The position numbers and the translations under genes were made by a program. Shown here piece after piece: positions 1 to 8,400 of a stretch of DNA of 64,000 nt; position 1 is the stretch's first letter; each line of letters opens with the position of its first letter. Below the pieces are notes generated by a model that was given only the letters and a program-made list of their open reading frames with translations, was not told the DNA's origin and did no database searches. Location of the stretch: positions 336,967 through 400,966 of the forward strand of contig JACRBI010000054.1 in the NCBI GenBank assembly GCA_016234495.1, written 5' to 3'. The stretch is from Chloroflexota bacterium (GTDB lineage Bacteria > Chloroflexota > Anaerolineae > Anaerolineales > Villigracilaceae).

Positions 1-560
1 TCCCCTGAAAACCACAAATGCCTTTTTTGATTCTTCTCCTCCATGTTCAAGGAAATTGACGCAGAGCCAAGAATGTGACCCGCATCATAAAAATTGGCTA
101 TCACACCTTTTGCAGGTTCAAATGGTTGAGCGTAATCGTAGCTTCTCAATAACGGCTTGACCTTTTCCGCATCTTCCTGCGTATAAAGCGGATCAACCGG
201 CGGCTCGCCGCGCTTTGCATTATGATAACTTGTGCTTTCCGCCTGCTTCTCTTGAATATGCCCCGAATCCCGCACCATCAGATCGGTCAACTCCGCTGTC
301 GCGTGAGTGGCATAGATCGGCCCGTTGAATCCCTGCTTGACCAAATTCGGCAAATTGCCTGAATGGTCAATGTGCGCATGCGAGAGAACGACAGCGTCAA
401 TTTTCGTTACATCAAAGGGGAACGTCCGATTTCGAACGATGGATTCCTTGCGCTTCCCCTGAAACAATCCGCAATCCAACAGCAGCCGCGAGCCGTTAAC
501 TTCCACCAAATGCATCGAACCCGTAACTGTCCGCGCTGCGCCGTGAAAACTGAGTTTCAT
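1..560 (-). CDS. MBL-fold metallohydrolase, beta-CASP RNase/CPSF-like (3' end outside window)
   Basis: Only the N-terminal 186 codons are in the window; the gene runs off the left edge. The start ATG (complement of 558-560) is preceded by GGAGG on the minus strand. The zinc-binding signature HAHIDH is at residues 61-66, and an AGHILGSA-type motif follows near residue 165, as in the COG1236 (YSH1/CPSF-like) branch of metallo-beta-lactamase enzymes that cleave RNA. The visible part ends near the HLWFSG strand, so any beta-CASP domain would lie outside. Exact substrate unknown. It is divergent from queA. Confidence 0.85.
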   Translation of the reverse strand, partial: MKLSFHGAARTVTGSMHLVEVNGSRLLLDCGLFQGKRKESIVRNRTFPFDVTKIDAVVLSHAHIDHSGNLPNLVKQGFNGPIYATHATAELTDLMVRDSGHIQEKQAESTSYHNAKRGEPPVDPLYTQEDAEKVKPLLRSYDYAQPFEPAKGVIANFYDAGHILGSASISLNMEEKNQKRHLWFSG

Positions 561-576
561 ATTTCCTCCGTGAATC

Positions 577-622
577 TGAATGTCATTGCGAAGCGTCCTG
601 CCGAAGCAATCTCCATTTTTGA
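577..622. repeat. Dispersed GTCATTGCGA-type repeat
   Basis: The words GTCATTGCGAAG and CCGAAGCAATCTCC between two divergent genes match a repeat seen again at 8712-8831. Both look like one REP-type intergenic family. Confidence 0.55.
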
Positions 623-668
623 AGGCGCTTCCGTTTTTGATTCTAATCCATTATCATATAACCACAAA

Positions 669-1757
669 ATGAAAACTGCCGACTTCGACTATCATCTTCC
701 CGAATCATCCATCGCCCAGACTCCCGCCGAACCGCGTGACTCTTCCCGACTTTTGGTTTTGCATCGCGACTCATCTGATGTAGAGCATCGCATCTTTCGT
801 GACCTCGGCCTGCTTCTGCAACCGAATGATCTTCTCGTCCTCAACAGGACTCGCGTCATCCCTGCGAGGATATTCGCCAAAAAAGAGACAGGCGGTCGCG
901 TGGAGTTGCTCCTCCTCCGCCGCCGAGATGAATTGACATGGGAAGCGCTGGTTGGCGGCAAGGGTTTGAATGCCGGGAAACAAATCTTTATCGAAATTCC
1001 ACAACAACCCTCTGTGCCCTCTGTGGTAAATTCTCTTCATGCTGAAATCATGGGAATTCTCGAAGGCTCAGAGCGGCTGATTAAATTCTCCGAACCCATC
1101 GAGCCGTATTTTCCCAAAGTGGGGAATGTCCCGCTCCCGCCATACATTCACGAAAAATTGACCGACCCTGAGCGCTACCAGACCGTTTACTCGCGTGATG
1201 TTGGTTCCGCCGCCGCGCCGACAGCGGGCTTGCATTTCACTCCGCAATTATTGGACGAACTAAAAGCCAAAGGAGTGAAGATTGCCTATGTCACCTTGCA
1301 CGTTGGCTTGGATACCTTTGCGCCCGTCACAGAAGATGATCCCGCCGAACACAAGATCCATACCGAGTGGTGTGAACTCCCGCAGGAAACGGCTGACTTG
1401 ATCAACCAGACCAAACAAAGCGGCGGGCGGGTGGTCGCCGTTGGGACAACGTCTGTCCGCACACTTGAATCCGCTGGGCAAGTGACGATGGACGATGGAC
1501 GGCAGACCGTATCCACTGTCCACGGTCTATCGTCCACGGTCTCTCCCTTCCTCGGCCCAACCAATATCTTCATCCTTCCCGGTTACCAATTCAAAGTCGT
1601 GGATGCGATGATCACAAATTTTCACCTGCCCAAGTCCACTCTGATTATGCTGGTCAGCGCGTTTGCAGGGCGCGAGAAAATTTTATCTGCCTACGAAACG
1701 GCGATCAGGGAAGGCTATCGTTTTTATTCCTTTGGCGATGCGATGTTGATAGTATAA
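669..1757 (+). CDS. queA: S-adenosylmethionine:tRNA ribosyltransferase-isomerase
   Basis: QueA transfers and isomerises the ribose of SAM onto 7-aminomethyl-7-deazaguanine in tRNA to give epoxyqueuosine. The frame is open further upstream (to 363), but that part overlaps the divergent MBL gene; the ATG at 669 begins the typical FDYHLPE N-terminus and gives 362 residues, close to family length. Family motifs include SAAAPTAGLHFTP, GTTSVRTLES and TNFHLPKSTLIMLVSAFAG. Oddity: between RTLES and the GPTNIFILPGY strand there is a low-complexity insert of about 15-20 residues encoded by a repeat also found between genes (1482-1546). Confidence 0.95.
   Translation: MKTADFDYHLPESSIAQTPAEPRDSSRLLVLHRDSSDVEHRIFRDLGLLLQPNDLLVLNRTRVIPARIFAKKETGGRVELLLLRRRDELTWEALVGGKGLNAGKQIFIEIPQQPSVPSVVNSLHAEIMGILEGSERLIKFSEPIEPYFPKVGNVPLPPYIHEKLTDPERYQTVYSRDVGSAAAPTAGLHFTPQLLDELKAKGVKIAYVTLHVGLDTFAPVTEDDPAEHKIHTEWCELPQETADLINQTKQSGGRVVAVGTTSVRTLESAGQVTMDDGRQTVSTVHGLSSTVSPFLGPTNIFILPGYQFKVVDAMITNFHLPKSTLIMLVSAFAGREKILSAYETAIREGYRFYSFGDAMLIV
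1482..1546. repeat. GACGATGGACGG / GTCCACGGTC repeat inside queA
   Basis: An imperfect inverted repeat (GACGATGGACGATGGACGG, then CCACGGTCTATCGTCCACGG) sits in frame in queA. The same words occur between genes at 4015-4045, 32123-32183 and 36108-36130, and inside FTCD near 27809-27835. Confidence 0.6.
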
Positions 1758-1825
1758 AGGTTGGAAAGTTTGAAGGTTTGAAAGTTAAAGCCTGTCAACT
1801 TGTAAACCTGCCAACCTTCAAACGG
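1758..1825. repeat. GTTTGAAGGTTTGAAAG-type dispersed repeat
   Basis: The queA-udg gap consists of alternating words such as GGTTTGAAAGTT and AACCTGCCAACCTTCAAAC, forming an imperfect inverted repeat. Relatives are at 35135-35215, 35720-35800 and 47553-47632. Confidence 0.6.
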
Positions 1826-1828
1826 AGA

Positions 1829-2491
1829 ATGATGCAATCCGAACTCGAAAAATTAAACACTGAAATCACCTCCTGCCGAAAATGTCCGCGCCTTGTGGAA
1901 TGGCGTGAGGAAGTTGCGCGGATCAAACGCAAGGCATATAAAGATGACGAATATTGGGGCAGGCCGGTCCCTGGGTTTGGCGACCCGAATGCGCGCGTCC
2001 TCGTGGTGGGACTCGCCCCCGGGGCGCACGGCTCGAACCGCACAGGACGTCAATTCACGGGTGACGCTTCGGGCGGATTCCTTTTCCCAGCGTTGCACAA
2101 AGCTGGGTTTGCGAATCAGGCCCGGGCGGAGTCCAGAAGCGATGGTCTCATCCTCAAAGATATGTATATCACTGCGTCAGGCCGTTGTGCTCCGCCGGAT
2201 AATAAGCCGAGTCCAGATGAGTTAAATAATTGCCAGCCGTATCTTGACCGCGAGATTCAAATCATCCAGCCGAAAGTCATTGTGTGTTTGGGTAAGATCG
2301 CGTTTGACAGAATCCTCAAAGTATTCGCGCTTCGTAGACTTGAGTTTGCACACGGCGCGATTTATGAACTGACAACTGATCACTGGCTACTTGGTTCATA
2401 CCATCCCAGCCAGCAAAACACGTTGACGGGAAAACTGACAATTGAAATGTTCGACAATATTTGGAAGAAAGCGAAATCATTACTTGAATGA
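1829..2491 (+). CDS. Family 5 uracil-DNA glycosylase (UDGb)
   Basis: This enzyme removes uracil and other deaminated bases from DNA, starting base-excision repair. Motif A (GLAPGAHGSNRTGRQFTGD) is the family-5 signature, and the HPSQQN motif near the C-terminus is motif B. Four Cys (CRKC near residue 17, then GRCAPP and VCLGK) fit the [4Fe-4S] cluster of families 4 and 5. GGAG at 1824-1827 favours the ATG pair at 1829/1832. The stop overlaps the peroxiredoxin start (ATGA at 2488-2491), so the two are translationally coupled. Confidence 0.9.
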   Translation: MMQSELEKLNTEITSCRKCPRLVEWREEVARIKRKAYKDDEYWGRPVPGFGDPNARVLVVGLAPGAHGSNRTGRQFTGDASGGFLFPALHKAGFANQARAESRSDGLILKDMYITASGRCAPPDNKPSPDELNNCQPYLDREIQIIQPKVIVCLGKIAFDRILKVFALRRLEFAHGAIYELTTDHWLLGSYHPSQQNTLTGKLTIEMFDNIWKKAKSLLE

Positions 2492-2973
2492 CTCCTAAAA
2501 ATCTGATCACCCCCGGCCAACTCGCGCCTGATTTTGAACTTGAAGATATCGACGGAAATATCGTGCGTCTTTCCGATTTTCGCGGAAGCAAGCCGATTGT
2601 GCTGACCTTCCTGCGTGGGTTTATGTGACCCTACTGCCGCGCGCAGTTGGCGCGTATGCGGGATAATTACGCAGATTTCACCAGACGCGGCGCCGCGATT
2701 ATCGCTGTCGGCCCTGATACTGCGCAGACCTTTCAACGATATTGGGAAAATGAGAATCTTCCGTACATTGGTTTGCCCGATCCTGACCACCGAGTTGCAA
2801 GGCTGTATCGTCAGGAAGTGAATTTGTTCAAGCTTGGGCGTATGCCGTTGAATACCATTGTTGATATTGATGGGCGCATCCGTTATGTTCACTTCGGCTC
2901 GTCCATGTCTGATATCCCGGATAACGAAACTTTTCTAAACGTAATAGACCACCTAAATGAGTCATCAAGATAA
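2488..2973 (+). CDS. Peroxiredoxin (AhpC/TSA type), probable selenoprotein: in-frame UGA for the peroxidatic Cys
   Basis: The thioredoxin-fold protein reads continuously from ATG 2488 to TAA 2973 (161 codons) except for one TGA at 2626-2628, codon 47. It lies in FLRGFM-[UGA]-PYCRAQL, where relatives have FxRGxWCPYCxxQL, so UGA replaces exactly the catalytic Cys and leaves a U-x-x-C pair. No other stop or frame change interrupts the gene, and similarity continues downstream (AIIAVGPD, NTIVDIDGRIRYVHFG). A GC-rich hairpin directly after UGA resembles a bacterial SECIS. It overlaps udg (ATGA) and the next gene by 17 nt. Expected role: selenol-based peroxide reduction in the cytosol. Without Sec insertion the product would be a 46-residue fragment. 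Ordinary gene callers would split it and keep only 2647-2973. Confidence 0.8.
2626..2661 (+). promoter_or_regulatory. Candidate bacterial SECIS hairpin after the UGA
   Basis: After UGA (2626-2628), CCGC (2637-2640) pairs with GCGG (2658-2661) and GCGC (2641-2644) with GCGC (2650-2653). The apical loop AGTTG starts 17 nt after UGA, and GTAT (2654-2657) is bulged. Distance and G/U-containing loop suit bacterial SECIS elements, which lie within the coding region. Pairing done by eye. Confidence 0.55.
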
Positions 2974-4012
2974 TGTGACTCTGGGACGCGTTGCATTTCT
3001 AGGCTCAGGTGAGACCTCGCTGGCTGGAGGCCGCATTTTCGAATCGCTTGCCCGTCGAATCGCGGAACCTTTGTATGTGGCGATCATGGAAACTCCTGCC
3101 GGCTTTGAGTTGAATACTTCAGTCGTTGCGGGGCGTGTGGGAGATTTTCTCAAGACGCGCCTGCAAAATTACAAGCCGACCATCGACTTGATTCCCGCCC
3201 GAAAACAGGGAACCGAGTTCAGCCCGAATAATCTTGAAATTCTAAAACCCCTTTTACATGCAAATGTCATATTTATGGGGCCAGGCAGTCCCACTTATCT
3301 GGCGCGTCAACTGCACGGCTCGCTGGCCTGGGACATTATCCGCGCGCGCCACAGGCTGGGCGCCACGTTGATATTTTCATCCGCCGCGACCATCTCCGTC
3401 GGCGCGTGGGTGCTGCCTGTTTATGAAATATATAAAGTAGGCGAGGATGTCCATGCAAAAGAAGGGCTGAATTTCTTTTTGGATTTTGGCCTGGATCTGT
3501 CTTTTGTTCCGCACTGGAACAATGCCGAAGGCGGCGCAGACCTCGACACCAGCCGTTGTTTTGTAGGCATGGAGCGCTTTGAGCATTGGAGCAAATTACT
3601 GCCTCGTGAAAATATTATCGTTGGCCTCGACGAACATTCAGGCATCATCATGGATTTTGAAAAGGGCATGTGTGATGTGCATGGCGTCAGTTCGGTTTCC
3701 GTGGTCAGAAATATGAGCCTGGAAATTTATCCGGCAGGAGCAAGCTTTCCTCTCAGTGAACTTGGCAGCTTTGACATGTCCACCCCGGTCAAAAAGGGGA
3801 TTCGCTCCGAGGTATGGGACATGGCTGTCAATGCGGCCAAAGTGGACGACGAAGAAGCGCCTCCTGCCGACGCCTTGAAACTGCTCAGCCAACGAGGAGA
3901 GGCTCGTGCCCGAAAAGACTTTGCCGAATCAGATCGCCTGCGAGATGAGATCGCCGCGCTTGGGTGGGAAGTTCAAGACAGCAAGGAAGGACAAAAGCTG
4001 GTTAAGAGATAA
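2957..4012 (+). CDS. Type 1 glutamine amidotransferase-like / cyanophycinase-like (S51) protein with CysRS-like C-terminal tail
   Basis: Residues 1-290 resemble the peptidase E/cyanophycinase fold: LGSGETSLAGG near the N-terminus, IFMGPGSPTYLARQL, a nucleophile-elbow-like FSSAATISVGA and GLDEHSG. Substrate unknown. Residues about 308-350 (RGEARARKDFAESDRLRDEI through GWEVQDSKEGQKL) match the small C-terminal helical domain of cysteinyl-tRNA synthetases, but no HIGH/KMSKS catalytic core is present, so a cysS call would be wrong. It overlaps the peroxiredoxin by 17 nt and ends the udg-prx operon. The start at 2957 has a weak ribosome-binding site. Confidence 0.7.
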   Translation: MSHQDNVTLGRVAFLGSGETSLAGGRIFESLARRIAEPLYVAIMETPAGFELNTSVVAGRVGDFLKTRLQNYKPTIDLIPARKQGTEFSPNNLEILKPLLHANVIFMGPGSPTYLARQLHGSLAWDIIRARHRLGATLIFSSAATISVGAWVLPVYEIYKVGEDVHAKEGLNFFLDFGLDLSFVPHWNNAEGGADLDTSRCFVGMERFEHWSKLLPRENIIVGLDEHSGIIMDFEKGMCDVHGVSSVSVVRNMSLEIYPAGASFPLSELGSFDMSTPVKKGIRSEVWDMAVNAAKVDDEEAPPADALKLLSQRGEARARKDFAESDRLRDEIAALGWEVQDSKEGQKLVKR

Positions 4013-4032
4013 TTCTGGACGATAGACCATAG

Positions 4033-4064
4033 ACCGCAGACGATTATTCCGTTTGCGGTTTTTT
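4033..4064 (+). terminator. Rho-independent terminator
   Basis: ACCGCAGACG (4033-4042) pairs with CGTTTGCGGT (4050-4059, one G-T wobble) over a 7-nt loop, followed by six T. The 5' arm is built from the dispersed ACCATAGACCGCAGACG words. Confidence 0.7.
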
Positions 4065-4135
4065 GATGTCTGCCTTCCGCATTCATCCTTTCCCCAACTT
4101 TGCGATAAAATAGAATCCACACAAGGAGATTGAAT

Positions 4136-5431
4136 ATGCGCGCGGTAGACATCATCATCAAGAAACGCGATAAAGGGGAATTGACCTCGCAGGAGATCGA
4201 GTTCTTTATTCAAGGCTTTACCAACGGGGATATTCCAGATTATCAGGCATCCGCTTTTGCAATGGCGGTCATGCTCAACAGCATGACTTCTCACGAAACA
4301 AAAGACCTTACACTGGCAATGGCTCATTCCGGTCAGGTGCTGGACCTTTCCAAAATTGTCGATGTTGCAGTTGATAAACATTCATCGGGCGGTGTGGGGG
4401 ATAAGACCAGCATTTCGGTCATGCCGATGGTGGCAGCCTGCGGATTGCCCGTCGGGAAAATGTCTGGTCGCGGGCTTGGTTTCAGCGGCGGCACATTGGA
4501 TAAATTGGAATCCATCCCCGGCTACCGCGTGGACCTGACCACCGATGAATTCAAGCAACAACTAAAAGAAAAAGGCATCGTGCTGACCGGCCAGTCTTTA
4601 GACCTCGCGCCCGCAGACGGCAAAATGTACGCCCTGCGGGATGTGACAGGCACCGTCCCTTCCACTCCGCTGATCGCGTCATCCATCATGTGCAAAAAGC
4701 TCGCAGCCGGGGCGACGGCGATTGTTTTGGATGTGAAAGTCGGGCTGGGCGCGTTCATGGAAACGCTTGACGAAGCCCGCAAACTCGCCAGCCTGATGGT
4801 GGATATCGGTCATTTGGCGGGGCGCAAAACTGTCGCCTTGCTTTCAGACATGAACCAGCCGCTGGGGAGCGCTGTCGGAAATGCGCTGGAAACCATCGAG
4901 GCCATCGAATTGCTGCGCGGCAAAGCCCCCGCAGATTACCACGAGCATTGTCTGCATGTCGCCGCGCACGTGCTGGTGATCGGTCAACGCGCACAGAATT
5001 TGGTCGAAGGCCGCGCCATGGCTGAAAAATGTATCGCCGATGGCAGCGCGCTTGAGAAATTCCGCGTGCTGGTTCAGGCGCAGGGTGGCGATGTTTCGTA
5101 TGTGGACGACATCTCCAAATTCGAGCGCGCAAAATTTGTGGAAGTAGTGAATGCCCCTCGAAGCGGATTCATTTCTCAGGTCCATGCACGGATCGTAGGC
5201 GAGGCGGCGGTGGCGCTCGGGGCGGGACGCGCCAAAAAGAGCGATCCGATCGATCATGCGGTCGGGTTTATCATCCATAAAAAGGTGGGGGATAAGGTCG
5301 AAGCGGGCCAGCCTTTATTCGAAATTCATGCGAACGACGAATCAAAACTTGATGAAGCGCGCAAGGCTGTGCTGTCTGCGCACAAATTTAGTGATGAATT
5401 TGTACCGCCACTCCCCCTGTTTTACGTGTAA
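4136..5431 (+). CDS. Pyrimidine-nucleoside (thymidine) phosphorylase
   Basis: It phosphorolyses thymidine/uridine/deoxyuridine to base and (deoxy)ribose-1-phosphate for salvage. The 431-residue protein has the alpha domain start (MRAVDIIIKKRDKGELT), the phosphate-binding KHSSGGVGDKTS, GRGLGFSGGTLDKLESIPG and SSIMCKKLAAG, and a C-terminal domain with VGFIIHKKVGDKVEAGQPL. ATG 4136 is preceded by AAGGAG (4123-4128) at 7 nt; a TTG two codons earlier is less likely. It follows a terminator, so it is its own unit. Whether it prefers thymidine (DeoA) or is broad (Pdp) cannot be read from sequence alone. Confidence 0.93.
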   Translation: MRAVDIIIKKRDKGELTSQEIEFFIQGFTNGDIPDYQASAFAMAVMLNSMTSHETKDLTLAMAHSGQVLDLSKIVDVAVDKHSSGGVGDKTSISVMPMVAACGLPVGKMSGRGLGFSGGTLDKLESIPGYRVDLTTDEFKQQLKEKGIVLTGQSLDLAPADGKMYALRDVTGTVPSTPLIASSIMCKKLAAGATAIVLDVKVGLGAFMETLDEARKLASLMVDIGHLAGRKTVALLSDMNQPLGSAVGNALETIEAIELLRGKAPADYHEHCLHVAAHVLVIGQRAQNLVEGRAMAEKCIADGSALEKFRVLVQAQGGDVSYVDDISKFERAKFVEVVNAPRSGFISQVHARIVGEAAVALGAGRAKKSDPIDHAVGFIIHKKVGDKVEAGQPLFEIHANDESKLDEARKAVLSAHKFSDEFVPPLPLFYV

Positions 5432-5492
5432 AATAGTGTCAGGATTGCAAAATTTTTAAGAAGCGCGCATACTTAACCTCAGGAAAAAAGCA

Positions 5493-8400
5493 ATGGCTAA
5501 AGTCTCATTAAGAATTTACAATCGTGAAATTGAAAGTCTCATCGATCAGGGACATACAGAAGAGGCTGTCTCGCACTGCCACCACATTCTAAAGACCTTC
5601 CCCAAACACCTCGAAACCTACCGCCTGCTGGGCAAAGCGCACCTCGAAGCCAAACGCTACATGGAAGCGGTGGATATTTTCAGCCGTGTGCTCATGGCTG
5701 CGCCTGAGGATTTTGTAGCCCACGTCGGGATGAGCATTATTTCTGATGAGCAACATAAATTAGATGATGCCATCTGGCACATGGAGCGCGCCTTCGAAAC
5801 CCAGCCGTCCAATGCCGCCATTCAAGGGGAGCTTCAAAGATTATACGGCCGCCGTGACGGCATGGAACCGCCCAAGATCCGCATGACACGCGGCGCGCTC
5901 GCTTTCATGTACGTGCAGGGTGAATTGTATCCGCAGGCTGTTGCAGAAATTCACGCAGTGCTCGATGATGACCCCAACCGCGGCGATATGCGGATTTTAC
6001 TCGCGCGCGCTTATCACCGCAGCGGGCAAAAAGCGGACGCCACGGATATGTGCGCGCAGCTGCTCAAGCAATATCCGTACTGCCTCGATGCCAATCGCAT
6101 CATGGTGGACCTTATCCCATCCAGAGCCGGGGCGGCAGAAAGCACAGAGGTTTACCGCACGCGAGTTTTCGAGCTTGACCCATACGCCTCTTTCACCAAA
6201 GGATCCATTTTCCTATCCAATGAAATCCCAGACGCGGCAGTTAATTTGGAGCGGCTCGAATATACCGGCAGCGACGTCCAACTAAGCCAGGAGTGGGGCT
6301 CGTCTCTCGGTATCGGACTTGGCTCTGCGGCCGCTTCTTCATCCGAACAACCTGACTGGCTAAGGTCTGGCGGAGTTTCCGACTTCTCGAATCAATCTCA
6401 GCCCGTGCCTGCTTCTGCCTCTGAAGCAGAGGACGAAATCCCAGACTTTTTGCGCGCTGCCGGCTGGGGCGAATCCAACACCCCCGAACAACCCACATCC
6501 ATCTTTGACCAGGATTCATCCAGCGACGAAAGCCTCGTCCCCGCTGACCTGCCAGACTGGCTAAAAGGACAGGCACCAGTAACCGAACCATTACATCCCG
6601 TCCAACAGGCTCCCGCCCAATCATTAGACACTCCCGATTGGCTGAGCGAGATGAGCAGTGAACAAGCTGTCGACTCTGCTGCACCTCAATCCACAGACAT
6701 CAGCGACTGGCTCAGCAGCCTCGACGATGCGCAGGATGTCAAAGAAAGCCCTGCTGTGCCGGCAGGAGACATCCCGGATTGGCTAAGCGGATTGAGCGAC
6801 GCAGCAACAACCCCGGAAACAGAAGCCCCGCAAGCAGCCAGCGACACCCCTGAATGGCTCGGCGGGCTTGGTACCGCCGCCGCAGCAGCAGCCGCGGCTG
6901 ACGCTTTCGAAGCCGAACCCGCCCAACCCGGTGACGTCCCCGACTGGCTCAGCGGATTGGGCGATGCCAAAGCCTCTGAACCAATGGCAGCGCAGTCCAG
7001 TGATATACCCGAGTGGCTGAACGGCATGGACGATCTGCAGCCCATTACACCTGTCTCAGCAAAAACAACCGAACCCTCCGTTGATGAGTTGGGCACATCC
7101 GCACAAGAGCAGGATGACGCAGTGGCATGGCTTGAATCGCTTGCCGCCAAACACGGCGCCAAGCCCGAAGAAATGGTCACAGACCCGAATCTCCGCAGCG
7201 AAACTCCGCCCGATTGGGTGCAGCAAGCCCAAACCTTGAATCAGCAACCTTCCGTCGAAAATTTAGGAACATCTGCTCAAGAGCAGGATGATGCGGTTGC
7301 GTGGCTTGAATCGCTTGCCGCCAAACACGGCGCCAAGCCCGAAGAAATGGTCTCAGACCCGAACAAGCGCAGCGAGACACCGCCTGAATGGGTGCAGCAG
7401 GCCCAGGCAGTTGGCGAAGCCGAATCAATTTCCAGTGCGAAGGACATTTCGCAAAAGCCCGATGAGCAGATATTCTCAGAATTTGATACAACGTCCATCA
7501 TCCCCACAGAAGCTGACGCCACCGGGATGTGGCTGCGAGACCTCGATAAAAAAGAAAAAGAGAGCGAATTCATTACGCCCTCCGCTGACCACGCACAAGA
7601 TGTTCCTGAATGGCTGAAAGACATACAATCGCAGCCGGAACAAATGGAAGAGACTAGTTTGAAACAAGCCGACATCCCCGACTGGATCAAGAGCGCGCAG
7701 CCGGTTGACTCTGATGACCAAATTAAATTTGTCGAGGATACACCCGCCGCGCAAAACTCCGACCTGCCGGATTGGTTGAGCGGCATCGAAGACGAGTCGC
7801 CTGTGAAGGAAACAGCCGGCGATCAAGGCTTGCCGAATAACGATCTCTCGAACTGGTTGAGCGGATTGGATGAAGAGCCCGGGCTTCCTTTTGAATCCAT
7901 GCCCACGCCGAATTCCATTCTCGCCGATTCAATGCCGCGCCCTGTCGAGTCACCTGTGCAGCAGGAACCTGTTGCCGCGAAAGCAGACCTGCCCGATTGG
8001 TTAAGCGATGTGGATGCCAAGCCGGAAGAGGACTTGGAAGAAGACCTGTGGAAAAAATCCATTGAACAGGAAGTTGAGACAATCGCATCACAACCGACCG
8101 ACGAACCTGCTCCTGTTACCGAAACAGTTGACCTGCCCGACTGGCTGCAAGGCGTCGAAGTAGAGTCTGACAAAGCAGCCGAAATTGCCGAAGTGGAAAT
8201 GGAAGGCGATGATTCTCCGCCATGGATGGTCCGTGAAAAATTTGAAGCAGAGGAACTGCTTCAACCCATACCAACCTCGCCGTCTGAATGGCATCCGGTA
8301 GATATGATAGAGACAAAGCCAATTCGAATTCAAAGGGAAGAAGAGATCCCAGCCGCGGTGCTTGAACCCGCGCTGGCAGCTCCTTCGGAACCTGCGCCTG

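Noticed and set aside
363..668. N-terminal extension of queA
   Set aside because: No homology, overlaps the divergent MBL gene and its ribosome-binding region.
2647..2973. A short peroxiredoxin starting at TTG 2647
   Set aside because: It lacks the N-terminal strand and catalytic motif that are present in the same frame upstream of the UGA.
2957..4012. Cysteinyl-tRNA synthetase
   Set aside because: Only the C-terminal tail resembles CysRS; no HIGH or KMSKS motifs or zinc site.
7077..7407. CRISPR-like array
   Set aside because: Only two units of 174 bp, coding in frame, diverged at edges and without spacers.
6241..8173. Long reverse-strand open frames in the PDWL-repeat gene
   Set aside because: They mirror the repeated GC-rich codons; no family features or ribosome-binding sites.
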